Source: Sesamum alatum
Lineage: Eukaryota; Streptophyta; Magnoliopsida; Lamiales; Pedaliaceae
DNA length: 64,000 nucleotides
NCBI GenBank assembly: GCA_034509735.1
Contig: JACGWO010000005.1
Span: 24,980,383 to 25,044,382, forward strand
Reading direction: 5' to 3'
Of this stretch, positions 36,295 to 48,441 are shown piece after piece. Position 1 is the stretch's first letter; every line of letters begins with the position of its first letter. The position numbers and the translations under genes were made by a program. A model generated the notes under the pieces. It worked only from the letters and a program-made list of their open reading frames with translations. It searched no databases and was not told the origin of the DNA.

Positions 36295-38281
36295 TGAAAG
36301 AATATGTGGATCATCCCGGAAAATTGCGCGAATGCGGTAGCGCGATATAAAATAAAATACAAAAATTTAAAGCATGCTTTAATCAAATTAAAGAACACGC
36401 TCAAGGGGTGTACCCTTGAGATTCCCGGGTGTTCAGTGTATCTCATGAGTAAACAACATGTAAATGATCATGGAGGCCATAGGGTAGAAAATTAAAGAGG
36501 ACGAAAATATTAAACGAGACCTACCAGTTGTCGTTTTCGTCTTCAACAGATACACGCGTTGTTCCCCGTTTTGCATCGAGATCTCGTTCTTGAGACCCTT
36601 CAAATCGTGACACACGATCCACCCACGTATCTTGCACGTCGTGCTAGCAACGAACAAGTGTATATTTTGGAGTGGATGAATCAACAACACGTTATGAATT
36701 AACGGTATTGATTCATCTAAGTTCTAATGTTCCAAGAACAAGAGAACTAGAAAAGAATTTCTTGGAGAGAGTGGAGAGAGAGGGCGGACGAGAGAGAGGG
36801 GAGAGAGAGCCGAAAATGAGTGTGTGTTGGAATTTCATCATCCTTCAAAAGGTGCAAGGCTAGGGGTTTATATAGAGGAAGAGTTTAATCCTCTTTCAAC
36901 TCCACCTCTTTAGAAGCTTAATTTGACTAGGATTTTGACCTAGTCAAAGTCCTAGTCAAAGTAGAATTTGACCTTGTCAAATTCAATCCTAGCCTTTGAT
37001 CTCTCCCATTAAATCTCAACCATTAATTTAATTTAATGGAATATTTAAATCCTATTAAATATTCCAAAAGGCCAAATAAATATAATAAATAAATATTAAT
37101 ATTTATTCTAGGCCCCTTAAATTAATTTCCTTAATAAATCCAATTTATTAATTTAATTTCCTTTATCAAATAGAAGGAATTAATTTCTCCAAGAAAATAT
37201 AGGACCCGATTAAATCCAATTTAATCATTCTTTTACTCCAATATTGAATTCCAAATTAAATACTAAGTGTGTGTGGATAGTGTGTGACTCTTTAGGTTCA
37301 CCTTTCAGCTAGACTTGGTCGAATTTCTAGAATCCGTCCGTTACCATGGGTGGCCATCTAGCAACGGTCCATGGCACTAGAGACTAGGTGAAATAATCGG
37401 GGATGAACATTTAGGCTCGAACAGTACACTTGTCATTCTGTCTTCGGTCTCATCACTTAGAGTCTAGGGCACGAAAAATGCAGGTACCCATTTTGGACCT
37501 AAGTGTCGGTCTGTCCTTACTAAACACCGCAAGGGAAACCTTCCCTTCTGTTCAGTTACTGTGGCCACAGATCTTAGGGACAAGACATAAAGCATACATG
37601 AGACTCAACTGTCAATGCCTTTTGACAGGAGACAGATCCTTTCTTTGAAACTACTGTCACTCTGTACACCTGAGCTGCACTAGACATGGCTTATGACTAC
37701 TCAAGAGTATTTTGGCAATCTCTCACCATATCTAAGATTCAGACCTGATGTACAGGTAAACTCAGCAGTTCCTCAAGTCAAAGGACTTGACCTGTACCGT
37801 TGGAACCGGGAACTCACCTCATACCTTGCTGACCATACTCAAGGTCCTTCGTAAGACGGTTCCCGTGAGTCACCTCAGTCAGCTGCTTCCTAGCATGCTG
37901 ACCCACTAACACTGCTTAGACGACATTCGCCACCCGTCGATGAAATACGACAGCAGATGCTTAGTGCAAGTCTCAAAGGGAATCCCGGTACCCATTTTCG
38001 AGATTCCTTGACTTGGAGATTTTCGGACTGATTGGGTAAGACTGATTTCATGGACCTACCTCCAAGCGTAGTCCCAGTCTCCGAAATCGATTCTCATTCC
38101 GTGGGCTTTGTTTGGGTAGTGAACATATATGTAATAGCAGATATAAGTGAACGTAAACAAAGTGTTGCCATATGAATCTTCACTTCTTTATTCTTAAATG
38201 TTTTATCAAACACCTGAAATTGTCTAGACATAGGTTACATATTCCTACCAAAATTGGCTTACATGGTCACCTATTCTAACA
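36295..38281 (-). repeat. A 5' LTR (right copy), 1987 bp
   Basis: Pairs with 11623-13614: both share the TGAAAGAATATGTGGATC end and many diagnostic bases that differ from B and E. TATA box at 36867-36874 (minus), hairpin at 36400-36420, conserved core at about 37336-37390. Followed by TSD GGTCC (38282-38286) and then F LTR sequence. Confidence 0.92.
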
Positions 38282-40119
38282 GGTCCTATAGAGACTGGCA
38301 CTAAGGATTGCATTCGTTGGATAAGTGTCATGTTTCATCGACGACAGACGTTGGAAATCTATGCAATATTAGTGGGTTAGTTGGCAAGGGTGCCAGCTGA
38401 CTGAACTGACTCGCGGGAATCGTCATATGGAAGCCTTGGAGGCTGGTCGGTATGACTAGAATTCCCAGCTCCGATAGTACGAGATTAGTCCTCGGACTTG
38501 AGGAATTATGGCAGTCACATGCATACAATGGTTGTATCTAGGGTCTATGCAAGAAATGTCCGTATCTGGGATACATTCATCATAAGCCTTATCTAGTACA
38601 GTCAGAATATGTATTGAGGACGGTGGATTCCAAGATAGGATCCCGTCACCTGTTAGTATATGACAGTCGAGTCTCCTATGCGCTCTAGGACGGTTTAAGC
38701 TCTTTAAGTCTGTGGCCACAGCGATTGCTCGAGTAGGGAATAGTTTCCTACGTCGATCAATAGAGCAAATGTGTCTCGAGTTATTGAGCATCGTTGTCTA
38801 GTCCAGGATGGGAATCGACGTCCAATTCCATGCCCTAAACTTAGATTAGGAGACAGATGATGGAAGGACCGTACTCGTATGGTAATCGGGAGCCTAAATG
38901 TTCACGCTGACATTCACCTAGTCTCTAGTGCCATAGACCGTTGCTAGATGGCCACCCATGATGACAGGCGTTTTTCTGATTAATGGTTAATTGGAAAGAT
39001 AATTAATTAAATTGGATCTAATTGACTAATTGTGTTGGACACAAGCCCAAGTCTAGCGAATGGTGAACCTAATGAGTCACGCACAAATCACTTTGGATTT
39101 GGTGGAATTAATTTGGAATTAATTCTAGAAGAAGCGAATAAATTTAATTGGATTAAATTTATTCAAGAGAGAAAACAAATGACTAGATCATTTATTGGGA
39201 AATCCATTTGATGGATGGTCGAAGATTAATTAATTGGATTAGTTAATTTTGGACTAAGGACCTTTAAATTAATTGGATTAATTTATTGGGTTTTGGCTAG
39301 AATAATTGAGTAGATCAATTATTCTTAATTTGGACTTATGTTTATTTAATTGAATTAAATAAACTATTGGGATTCAATTGGATTGAGATTAATTAGATTA
39401 ATTAATTCTCAATGATTCTTCTTTGGACTTAAATTTAATTAGATTAATAAAGTTCGAAAGCATAGAATTCAAGTCCACATCTTATACAAGTTGGAGCATG
39501 TTGTAGGAGAATTTGGAGCTTTCTCCTAATGTGTATAGACCATGTGAGGTGCATATGGAGGTGGTTCTCCATGTGACATCATGGGTGACACTTGTGCTAT
39601 AATAGTGTATATGTGGAAGTTAGCTTTGGAGGTTTTTTTGATGGAGGTTGAATTTTGAATTCAAAACTTCCTACTTACACATAAAAATACACTACACAAA
39701 AATATACTAACATGTTTTATTTTGCTGGAGATTTTTAAGCCATAAACACCTTTGAATATTCTCTCTAACTGTTCTTTTCTCTTGGAAAGAAAAGAATTTA
39801 AAACATTCTAAAGATCACTAATTGATAGTGTTGCTTTGGAATTGTTTTCTTCTTCTCTTCACTATATTTTATCTAGCAATAAACTATAGTCTGAATCCTT
39901 AGTGTGGTGTGGACAATACTTAGAGGAGTTCTACGTTGGACTCTCAAGTGAACGAAACAAAGAAACGAAAAGGAAATAAAGCTAGAACCGGTTCTACGTG
40001 CAACGAACATAAGGTTGGTTTTCATTTACGTTTCATGTATCTTTTTGTTTTCTTCCTTTAGCCACTTGTCCAGCATCTTCTCCTATTCAGTTTGGTGTAT
40101 GTTGTGACATACACCGAAA
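38282..40119 (+). repeat. F 5' LTR, piece 2
   Basis: Continues the LTR interrupted at 11622. Its first part matches F's 3' LTR 47761-48441. It contains the conserved core near 38918-38965 and an AT-rich part at 38985-39470. It ends at CGAAA, the left TSD of solo LTR G. Confidence 0.85.
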
Positions 40120-42226
40120 TGAAGGACAAGCGTTCGATGTAGGATGTATTAACGTTTAAAACCATACACTTAACACATAGGCATAGATGAAAATAACAAA
40201 GAATCTACTAAAGCGTAATAAACAATTACCTTGTAGATTTGTCGTGTGCTCGGGTACTTGCATTGTTCCTTCACCGGAATGCTCACAAATCCAAAAGTAT
40301 GGATTCTCCAAAGGTGATCCACACCACACCGGAAGAAACTCACGTTCTCCTTGCTAGAGGAAAACGGGTTTATGAAGGAATCGTCTTAAGAGAAGAACAC
40401 TATTAATTAGTGTTCTCTTAAGCCTACTTTGTTTTTCCTTTTGATTCAAAATCAAGTGAAGAACACAAGTAGAATTGGGGAGGAATGGCTGAGAGTTAGA
40501 GGGAGAGGAGAGGCCGAAAATTGTCTTCTTTTTTCTTGAAAAAGATGAATTATGATTCACATATGCAAGGTGTTGTATATACTCCTATATATACATAATT
40601 AATGTGATTATTGGAATGTGTCTAGGTTCATCCAAGGATGTCTAGATACATTCAAATGAATTACCATTAATTCTTGAATCAAGCCTACCAAATTTTATGG
40701 TATGATCATATCATACCAAAAGGGAAGGGCTTGATTGGAGATGATTTGTCTCTTTCCAAAAGAGATAAGTCAACATACCACCTTGCATGAAATATGGCTA
40801 ATTTTAGCTTCCTCCAAGGGAGCATTTCGGCCATGCTTAATTATGGGAAGACGTCCAACTTCTTCCTATTTCAAAACAGGAATTATTTCTCCTCTCGGGT
40901 CAAATTTAATGGACCTGGTTTTATCGTAATTCAATTATGATGAACCCGACATTAAATCCAATTTAATGTCCACTTAAATTATTTTCGTTGATCTTTTAAT
41001 CCAATTAAAAGATCCAACTTCTCAACTTTCCATATTTAATCGAAAATCCAATTAACCGATTAAACGAGGATCCAATACAATATCGGCCCGTCCATCCAAT
41101 GGACTATCCCTTAAGTAATCCGATTACTTATTTATCCTTCGAGATTGACTCCAAGTCAATCTCTCAACCTCCTCGGTGATTTGTGTGTGACCCTTTAGGT
41201 TCACCCTCAGCTAGACTTGGGCCCGTGTCCCACAAGGGCCCGTTACCATGGGTGGCTGTCTAGCAACAGTCCATGGCACTAGAGACTAGGTGAATTGGCG
41301 TGAACATTTAGGCGTCAATTCTGTACGGGTACGGTCCTTCCGTCTACCGTCTCCCGGCCTTAGTCTAGGGTATGGAATTGGGCGTCGATTCCCATCCTTG
41401 ACTAGGCATCTATGCTTTAATACTCGAGACTACGTATACTTCATTGCGTCGACACAGGAAACCATTCCTTGTTCAACCAACCACTGCGGCCACAGCTTTA
41501 AACAGTATGAACGCGTCTCCGAGTGCATAGGAGATACCTCTGTCACATACTGACAGGGGACGGATCCTCTTCATGGAATCCACCGTCCTCGCTACACATT
41601 CCGACTGCACTGGACAAGGCTTATGATGATCATCTTACAGAATGATCACCTCTCGCCAGATCCAAGTACAGCCGTCTTGTGCACGCGACTGCCATGATCC
41701 CTCAAGTCTAAGGACTACTCCCATACTATCGGAACTGGGGAAATTCAATCATACCGACCAAGCCTCCAAGGCTTCCATATGATGATCCCCACGAGTCAGT
41801 CCAGTCGGTTCGATCCCAGTCGACCAACCCATCAAGATCATGTAGGTGTTCCACGCCTGTCGCCGATGAAACACGACACTCATCCAATGAACACGACTCT
41901 TGATGCAAGTCTCAATAGGATTCTCGATGCCCTGTCTCAAGGTCCTTGACTTCGAACGTTTCAGACCCAACTCTAAATCAGTTGGTTTCATGACCACCAT
42001 CCAATGCGTGGCCCAACTGCACGAGTTGTTAACCGTGGTCTGTGGGCTTTGTTGCGATATAAGTAAAACACCATTTTAACAAATGTGAAATGAGCGCAAC
42101 AAAGTAAGCACCAAAAGTGACGAATACTCATTTTATTCATCACATAATAATATTACATTTACATCGAGTTGTATAATAGGTTACAAATCGCCAAACCTAT
42201 TGGCTTTCTGGTCACCTATTCTAACA
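40120..42226 (-). repeat. Solo LTR G (subfamily II) inside F 5' LTR
   Basis: In sense it runs TGTTAGAATAGG to CTTGTCCTTCA. The flanks are CGAAA (40115-40119) and CGAAC (42227-42231), a TSD with one change. No internal sequence is present, so it is a solo LTR. Compared with S1 and H about 130 bp are missing near its 3' end, between CGC repeats at 40130, which removes the hairpin. The conserved core is at about 41239-41294. Confidence 0.9.
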
Positions 42227-42339
42227 CGAACGCCCGGGAACTTCAAAGGGAACACCCCTTTGAACCCGATTTAATTTATGCCTTAAATTGACGCATTTTA
42301 CGCTTCTGTTGCGTTCCCGGGCTGTACCCGATTCTTTCA
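42227..42339 (+). repeat. F 5' LTR, piece 3 (3' end)
   Basis: Resumes after G and ends GATTCTTTCA. It holds the hairpin 42242-42264 (TTCAAAGGG / CCCTTTGAA, loop AACAC) between arms GCCCGGGAAC (42232-42241) and GTTCCCGGGC (42313-42322). Confidence 0.85.
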
Positions 42340-42340
42340 G

Positions 42341-42360
42341 TGGTATCAAAGCTCGGTTCA
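42341..42360 (+). promoter_or_regulatory. F primer-binding site
   Basis: Reads TGGTATCAAAGCTCGGTTCA. This is the initiator methionine tRNA type with a few changes from the B site. Confidence 0.85.
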
Positions 42361-44250
42361 GTGTTGTGGCTTTAAGAATTTACATGTTATTACGTGTAAA
42401 GCATGTACAACGTGTTTAAAACGCTTTTGGAAAGCATGTATTGGGTTTTTCTAGCATGATTAAATGTATGAAAGTATGTGTTAATTTTGCTTTTGAAATT
42501 ATGGATATCCATGCATTTTCGAGAATTGAATTTTCTGTAAATGCATGTTTATATTTCAGTTTTTTTATAGCAGAAGTTTCAAAAAAAAAGTGAAAAAACG
42601 GTGCCCACCGCCCGGCAGGGGCAGCAGGCGCGCGCGGGCGTCGGCCCGTACGTGCTGCAGGGCGTGCGCTGCCGTCTAGGCCGGCCAGCCGACAGCACTA
42701 TTTTGTGTCTTTTTTGTCGTTTTTCAGGAAAATTGGATTTTTCTGATTTCTACTACTTTTCTGAAATTATTAATTTTGCCATATTTTAATTTTTAGTTAA
42801 ATTTTATTTTTCTAAAATTATTTTCATGCCTTAGATTAATTTGAAAATGGTTCCAAACAAAAAAAAAATTGTTTGTACATTGGATGTATAGTTGATATCC
42901 ATATTTTTAATTGCATTATTAATATGATATTTTTCTGCATTTTATTATGTTTATTGTTTTTATATTGGATATCTATTTATTAATGCATGGGATGTATTTA
43001 TATGCTTGGCATGTTTATATTTGATATAAATGTGTTTTGTTGTTGTTTATTTGGTAAACAATAAGGATGATCACTAGCCCTTTTTGGCTATGTATGGTTT
43101 ATTTATTGTTGGGTTGGGCCTGCATGCCTCCTTGTTTTTATTCCTTCTTTCGTTTTTAGCCTTGGAATAATCAAGTTTGCTTTCTCTCTTTAAATGTACT
43201 CCCCCCAACTTCTGATTGGGGTTTCATTTCAGTTGTAATGAGTGTAGATTAGCATGTGAGGTTTTATTTATTTTTTAAAATAAATGTAAGCTTCCAAGGA
43301 AATGAAGGTGCGGTGGACGGAGCCCACGGTGGAAGGTCAAGAAGAACAAAGGAGGATTTTACAAGGCGCCATTAGAATGATAATGGGATGTAAAAATTAT
43401 AATGCTTTAATGTATGATGTGTTTAATGTTTTAATGCTTTAATGTATGATGTGTTTAATGTTTTAATGTTACAAGGCACCATTAGAATGATAATGGGATG
43501 TAAATTATAATGCTTTAATGCAGGGCGTGCTAGGCTTCTTTTGCATGTGTTTAATGTTTTAATGTTTTAATGTATGATGTGTTTGGAATGCATCTATTTA
43601 CACTGAATGTTTAAATATTAAGCATGCAAAATACTAATAATGATGAGGTCTCGGTCTTAATAAACTATAACTCTCACTTAGATGTTCCAAGTAAATATTA
43701 GGCCCAAAATAGAATTAAATCAAATAGTTTGATTATTCCAAGCCTTCCATCCATAACAATGTAGTAAGGAAGCTACTTTCACCCATTTATGGTCTCACGA
43801 GTCGTGGCACTTTGGAATGGAAGAAAGCTATGCTATTGTTATGAACAAAGGGATGTGCTCCTGTTTCTCTGTCTCACGAGTCGTGGGGGGAGACAGTTGA
43901 GATATGATTTGGTTGATGGGTCGGGCCTAACGTTGAGTAACATGATTCGCTTGGAGTCCTCGGGATCATGTGAAGAAGCGAGGTAAAATATCTTGGGGAT
44001 CTCAATGGATGAGAATGGTATTGGATACCTCCCACACAGCCTTACCCATGTGAATCGTAAAAGCAACGCATGGAGAATTGTGTTTGTGAACTCCAAGCCC
44101 ACTAGGAAATAGTTTCCCCAAAACCCCACTTGAGAGTGGTGGGCTTTTTGGAATAAATAGTGGGAGGGGTTAATGACTAAAGACCAAGTCTTAACTTGAA
44201 TTCAATATTATTATAATCTACTAAATTTCTACTTTACATTTTGAATGTAG
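42361..44250 (+). other. F leader, noncoding
   Basis: Contains a short GC-rich block (about 42601-42695), an AT-rich middle, a tandem duplication (43361-43590) and the twin CACGAGTCGTG motifs at 43796-43806 and 43875-43885, 79 bp apart. It is arranged like the leaders of B, E and H. No gene is seen. Confidence 0.8.
43361..43590 (+). repeat. Tandem duplication in F leader
   Basis: A unit of about 109 bp starting ACAAGGC(G/A)CCATTAGAATG occurs at 43361 and again at about 43470. Inside and after it a shorter unit CTTTAATGTATGATGTGTTT recurs. The first half matches the leader remnant of J (54768-55000), which shows only one copy. Confidence 0.7.
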
Positions 44251-45194
44251 ATGTCTAAGAATCCACTCATTGTAATTCTTGAGACTAATAAATTTGACGG
44301 AACAAACTGTAACGATTGGCTGCGAAATCTGAGGATTTTCCTTGATTTCAGAAACCAGGCTTATATTCTGGATAAGCCTCTTCCTCGGATCTTGTCGGAG
44401 GGGTCCTCGTCAGAAGAGCGTTTGATGTTCAATGAATGGCAGGAAGACAACCGCAAGGTCCGCAGCATCATACTAGCATCCATGACTAATGAGATCCATA
44501 AACAGTATGATCGGCTGGATGATGTCAGTTCGATAATGCTCCGCATGAAAGACGTTTATGCAGCACCGGACCGGCATATTAGATATGCTGCGACGAAGGC
44601 ATTTTTTGGAGCTAAGATGACAGAAGGGTTGTTTGTACACCAACATGAAATGATGATGCTATCCCCAGTGGAGAAGCTCAAAGACCTCCGAGCTGATCTT
44701 GGACAAGAGACATACATCGACGTGATCCTTTAGTCTCTTCCTCCCTCTTTTGACTCGTTTATCGTTAACTATAATATGAATGGGCTTGAAAAGACCTTCA
44801 TGAGTTGATAAACATGTTGGTCCAATACGAGGCAACCATTGTAAAGCCTGAGCCGTATGTATTGGGTGGGGAGGCTTCGACCTCAAAAGCGAAAGGCAAA
44901 GGGGCTGGACGCTGGAGGAGGAAGAAGAGTAAGAAAGAATCAGCCGCTGCAAGTGCTCAGAGCGCTCCTGTTACCATGCTGGGCATGGGCAAAGGAAAGA
45001 GGAAGGCGGTTCCGCAGTCAAGGATTACAAAAGATGTTTGCATATGTTACCGTGAAAAGGGGCATCAAAAGAGGGAGTGTCCTAAACTCCCCTCTAACCA
45101 AGGTACATTTGATTTGAGTTTTAATATGATTACTATTCTACTTCTTGGGTATTGGACACCAGTTGTAGAGCTCATATCTGCAAATGGTTTGTAG
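44251..45194 (+). pseudogene. F gag, broken
   Basis: 44251-44733 gives 160 residues of copia gag (MSKNPLIVILETNKFDGTN start) and stops at TAG where relatives have CAG. A small deletion near 44797 shifts the frame. 44805-45194 continues with the Lys/Arg-rich tail and a damaged zinc knuckle, CICYREKGHQKREC, in which the second Cys position is Tyr. The protease motif that should follow is degraded. It cannot encode a working protein. Confidence 0.85.
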
Positions 45195-47468
45195 GAAATG
45201 GGAAGGAGTAGAAGGCTGAGAGGGAGATAGTTCTAAAGTTGTGCAATGGCTGGGTTGTTGCTGCAAAAGCTATAGGATCAATTAGGCTTAGCCAGTGATC
45301 ATGTTAGGATAGAGTTGATAGGTCACAATTATGTAACCTAGCATGATCAAAATTATATTTTTCTATTGTTGGACAATTAGGATTACATGTTGTTGATCAA
45401 TAAAAGTTTCTTTTGTTTGACAAAGAATGGTTATTCTTGTCTGCTAGGTTGTTTGCATAATTGTTTCAATACTATCCCATAATTAGATTATGAATGCTCA
45501 AAACAAAATGGATAATCAAGATAAACTCACAGATTTGGCATGCAAAGCTAGGTCACATTCCTCTAGATAGGATAAGGAGGTTGGTAGATTTAAGGAGTCT
45601 AGAAATAGACAATTTGAGGCTGCTAGCTTGCATGTCCTTTCTAAGCAGGAAGTTGGTCAAGAAGCTCTTTGTATGAAAAAGTATGCTTGCTAGTGGTCTA
45701 TTGAATTGGATCTAGTTAGACATCTGTGGGTCAATGAATACACAAGACCAGTAAAGGGTTCACAAGTCTGAAGGTCTTTGGAAGGCTCATGGATTTAGAT
45801 TTGAAGTGGGAACCAAATTGGTTACAAAATTAACCTTCGATTGGATCGAGTGGTGTGTATTTAGTGGGGGTTCTTGATGTATCTAAATGGGAATGGAATT
45901 TTCACTCAGTGGAATTCTTCCTGGAACGCCACTATCGAACGGCGTCTCTGATAAGGGAGGAATCGAACCTTGTTGGACATGGTTCGATCGGTGTTTCACT
46001 GAGCTACCTTCGCCCATCTGGGCGTGTTCTTAAGACAGTAGCCAAGTTGTAAAACATAGCACTTTTTAAAGATCGTGGCCCAGACGCCATATTGGATATG
46101 GCATGGCAAGCCTGTATCCTACAAAGTACTTGAGTATGTGGGATGGTCTTGCATACGTTCAGGGACTAGTGGGAGGCAAACTAGGTTTGCACAGGTTCAA
46201 GTGTTGTCCTAAGGGAAATTGGATTTCAGAGGATAACCGTTGTGAGGACTAGCTCCTTGAGGAATCAAGTAGAGCGACACCTTAGTACGATATTGCAAAC
46301 ATCATTTGAAATCAAATTTGCTCACTGACTATATTCCAGTTCTCCTAAGGATGACCAGAATATCTTAGATACCTGAGAGGTACAGGTTTCTTGGTCAGTC
46401 CGGTCAATTGGATTATAATCCAAAAGGCATAAGGAGAAGCAATGTTGGACATTGGATCAAATCAATGGCTTGGAGCCGTGTGATTCGACATGGAATTCAA
46501 ACTAGGTTTGAAACTCCATGTAACTGGAATATTCATTTTGACAAGTTCATGCGGGGTATGACTCGATCAGTAACGAGCTTTAGGGTCAGTCGGAGTTTGG
46601 TTGTGTTCCTAGTGTTTAAAGTGTGTAACGTCTTACTCATTTGGAATGAATTTAAGATGTTAGGAAACAATGAAACACGAATGTTGTTTACGCATTTCTC
46701 CATGAAAGGAATTGGATTCCTATATATAGGGTTAACCTATCCAAGATTCAGTCAGGGTTGAGTGATGAGGAAGTTTAGATGTTTGACATCCCCTACGTCT
46801 TTGCCGTAGGCAACATGGGTATGTTGTTTGGTGCATTAGACCTGATGTTGTGTATGCTTTTGGCATAACGATGGAAATCGGGTATGTACCAAGGAGGCAG
46901 TAGACTGTTGTTGAGAATAGTGTTTAATACCTGAATAAGGATTAAAGAAGTGTTCTTGATGCACGTTCAATGGAGAGTTGATTCTGGAAGGCTATAGCGA
47001 TACTAGCTTCCAGTATCATGTGAATAATATCTAGTCTCAGTATGCACATATATTTAGGCTTAATAGTAAGGTGGTGGCTTGGAAAGGTTTCAAGCGGGAT
47101 ACCACGACGGACCATGAAAGTTGAATGTATGGCAACTTTAGAAGTTGCTCTGAAGAGTGGTTTGGATGAAAAACCACATCCAATGGTTGGGTGTGGTGCT
47201 TAGCATGGCAAAGTCAGTAGTTACCTTGGAGGATAACAACATGGTTGTAGCGCAAGCTAAAGGACCAAGATCTCATCACGGATCCAGGAAAATTTTTAGA
47301 CAGTACCATCTACTTGGAGCAATGGTATGAAAAGGTGGCGTGCGGTTGGACCGCATCATCTTCGCAGAAATAAGGTAGACCAATGAGACTGAGCCGGATA
47401 TCGCAGGTTACTCATGCTCAGATAAGTCTGAGCGACATGGGTGATTGGTTTTAGGTCAAGTGAGAGAT
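45195..47468 (+). pseudogene. F pol remnant with large internal deletions
   Basis: 45494-45676 is gag-pre-integrase (IWHAKLGHIPLDRIRRLVD). 45900-46130 holds the integrase blocks around RRNRTLLDMVRS and YEIWHGKP. The RT N-terminal half including the DVKTAFLNG block is missing. 46408-46761 is late RT, where YVDD is replaced (VFKVCNVLLIWN) and a stretch after FSMK is deleted. RNase H follows to the polypurine tract 47453-47468. The same deletions are seen in J (9796-11324). Confidence 0.75.
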
Positions 47469-48441
47469 TGTTAGAATAGGTGACCACAAAGCCAATTGGA
47501 TTGGCGGTTTTTGGTACTATTTAGCAATCTTTATTAAAGTAATATTGACTTGATAAATATAGTAAGTATTAATCCTTGGCACTATGTGTTCGTTGTGCTT
47601 ACTAATTACGTTAAACGGCGTTTCAACGTCACAACAAATGCCCACAGACCAATTGGATAACCCATGTAGTTGGGTTGTGCATTGGATGGCAGCTATGAAA
47701 CTAACTTTTGAGGGTTGGTCTAAAACATTCCAAGTCGAGGACCTCGAAACAGGGCATCGAGGGTCCTATAGGGACTTGCACTAAGGATTGCATTCATTGG
47801 ATGAGTGTCGTGTTTCATCAGCGAAAGACGTTGGGCGTTTATGCAATATTAGTGGGTTAGTTGACAAGGGTGCCAGCGGACTGAACTGACTCGCGGGAAT
47901 CGTCATATGGAAGGGTTGGAGGCTGGTCGGTATGACTAGAATTCCCGGCTCCGATAGTACGAGATTAGTCCTCGGACTTGAGGAATCATGGCAGTCACAT
48001 GCTTACAATGGTTGTATCTAGGGTCTATGCAAGAAATGTCCGTATCTGGGATACATTCATCATAAGCCTTATCTAGTACAGTCGGAATATGTATTGAGGA
48101 CGGTAGATTCGAAGATAGGATTCGTCACCTGTCAGTATATGACAGTCAAGTCTCCTACACGCTTCGTGACGACTTAAGCTCTTTAGGTCTGTCGCCACGG
48201 CGATTGGTCGAGTAGGGAATAGTTTCCTACGTTGATCAATAGAGCAAACATGTCTCTCGAGTTATTGAGCATAGTTGTCTAGTCCAGGATGGGAACCGAC
48301 GCCCAATTCCATGCCCTAGACTTAGACCGAGAGGCGGATGATGGAAGGACCGTACTCGTATGGTAATTGGGAGCCTAAATGTTCACGCCGACATTCACCT
48401 ACTCTCTAGTGCCATGGACCGTTGCTAGACGCCCACCCATG
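47469..48441 (+). repeat. F 3' LTR, truncated by H
   Basis: Starts TGTTAGAATAGGTGACCAC right after the polypurine tract and matches the 5' LTR pieces 11325-11622 and 38282-38965. It ends within the conserved LTR core at CCATG (48437-48441), the insertion point of H. The rest of this LTR is not found to the right. Confidence 0.88.

Larger units (their letters stand above)
11623..38281 (-). mobile_element. Copia element A (subfamily I), carrying B and E inside
   Basis: The LTRs at 11623-13614 and 36295-38281 are close relatives of each other and are flanked by TGTCC (11618-11622) and GGTCC (38282-38286). The uninterrupted F 3' LTR reads GGTCC there, so one base of the left TSD has mutated. The A-derived parts are the RT/RNase H segment 13615-15675, the gag-integrase segment 26140-27976 and the right LTR. 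Between them lie B (complete) and E (missing its own 5' LTR). Confidence 0.8.
11325..48441 (+). mobile_element. Copia element F (subfamily III), nested in J
   Basis: F's 5' LTR is in three pieces (11325-11622, 38282-40119, 42227-42339), split by A and by solo LTR G. Its internal region is 42340-47468 and its 3' LTR starts at 47469 but is cut at 48441 by H. The left flank 11320-11324 (AGAAT) is the expected TSD; the right copy has been lost. F inserted in the integrase region of J and runs the opposite way. Confidence 0.85.
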
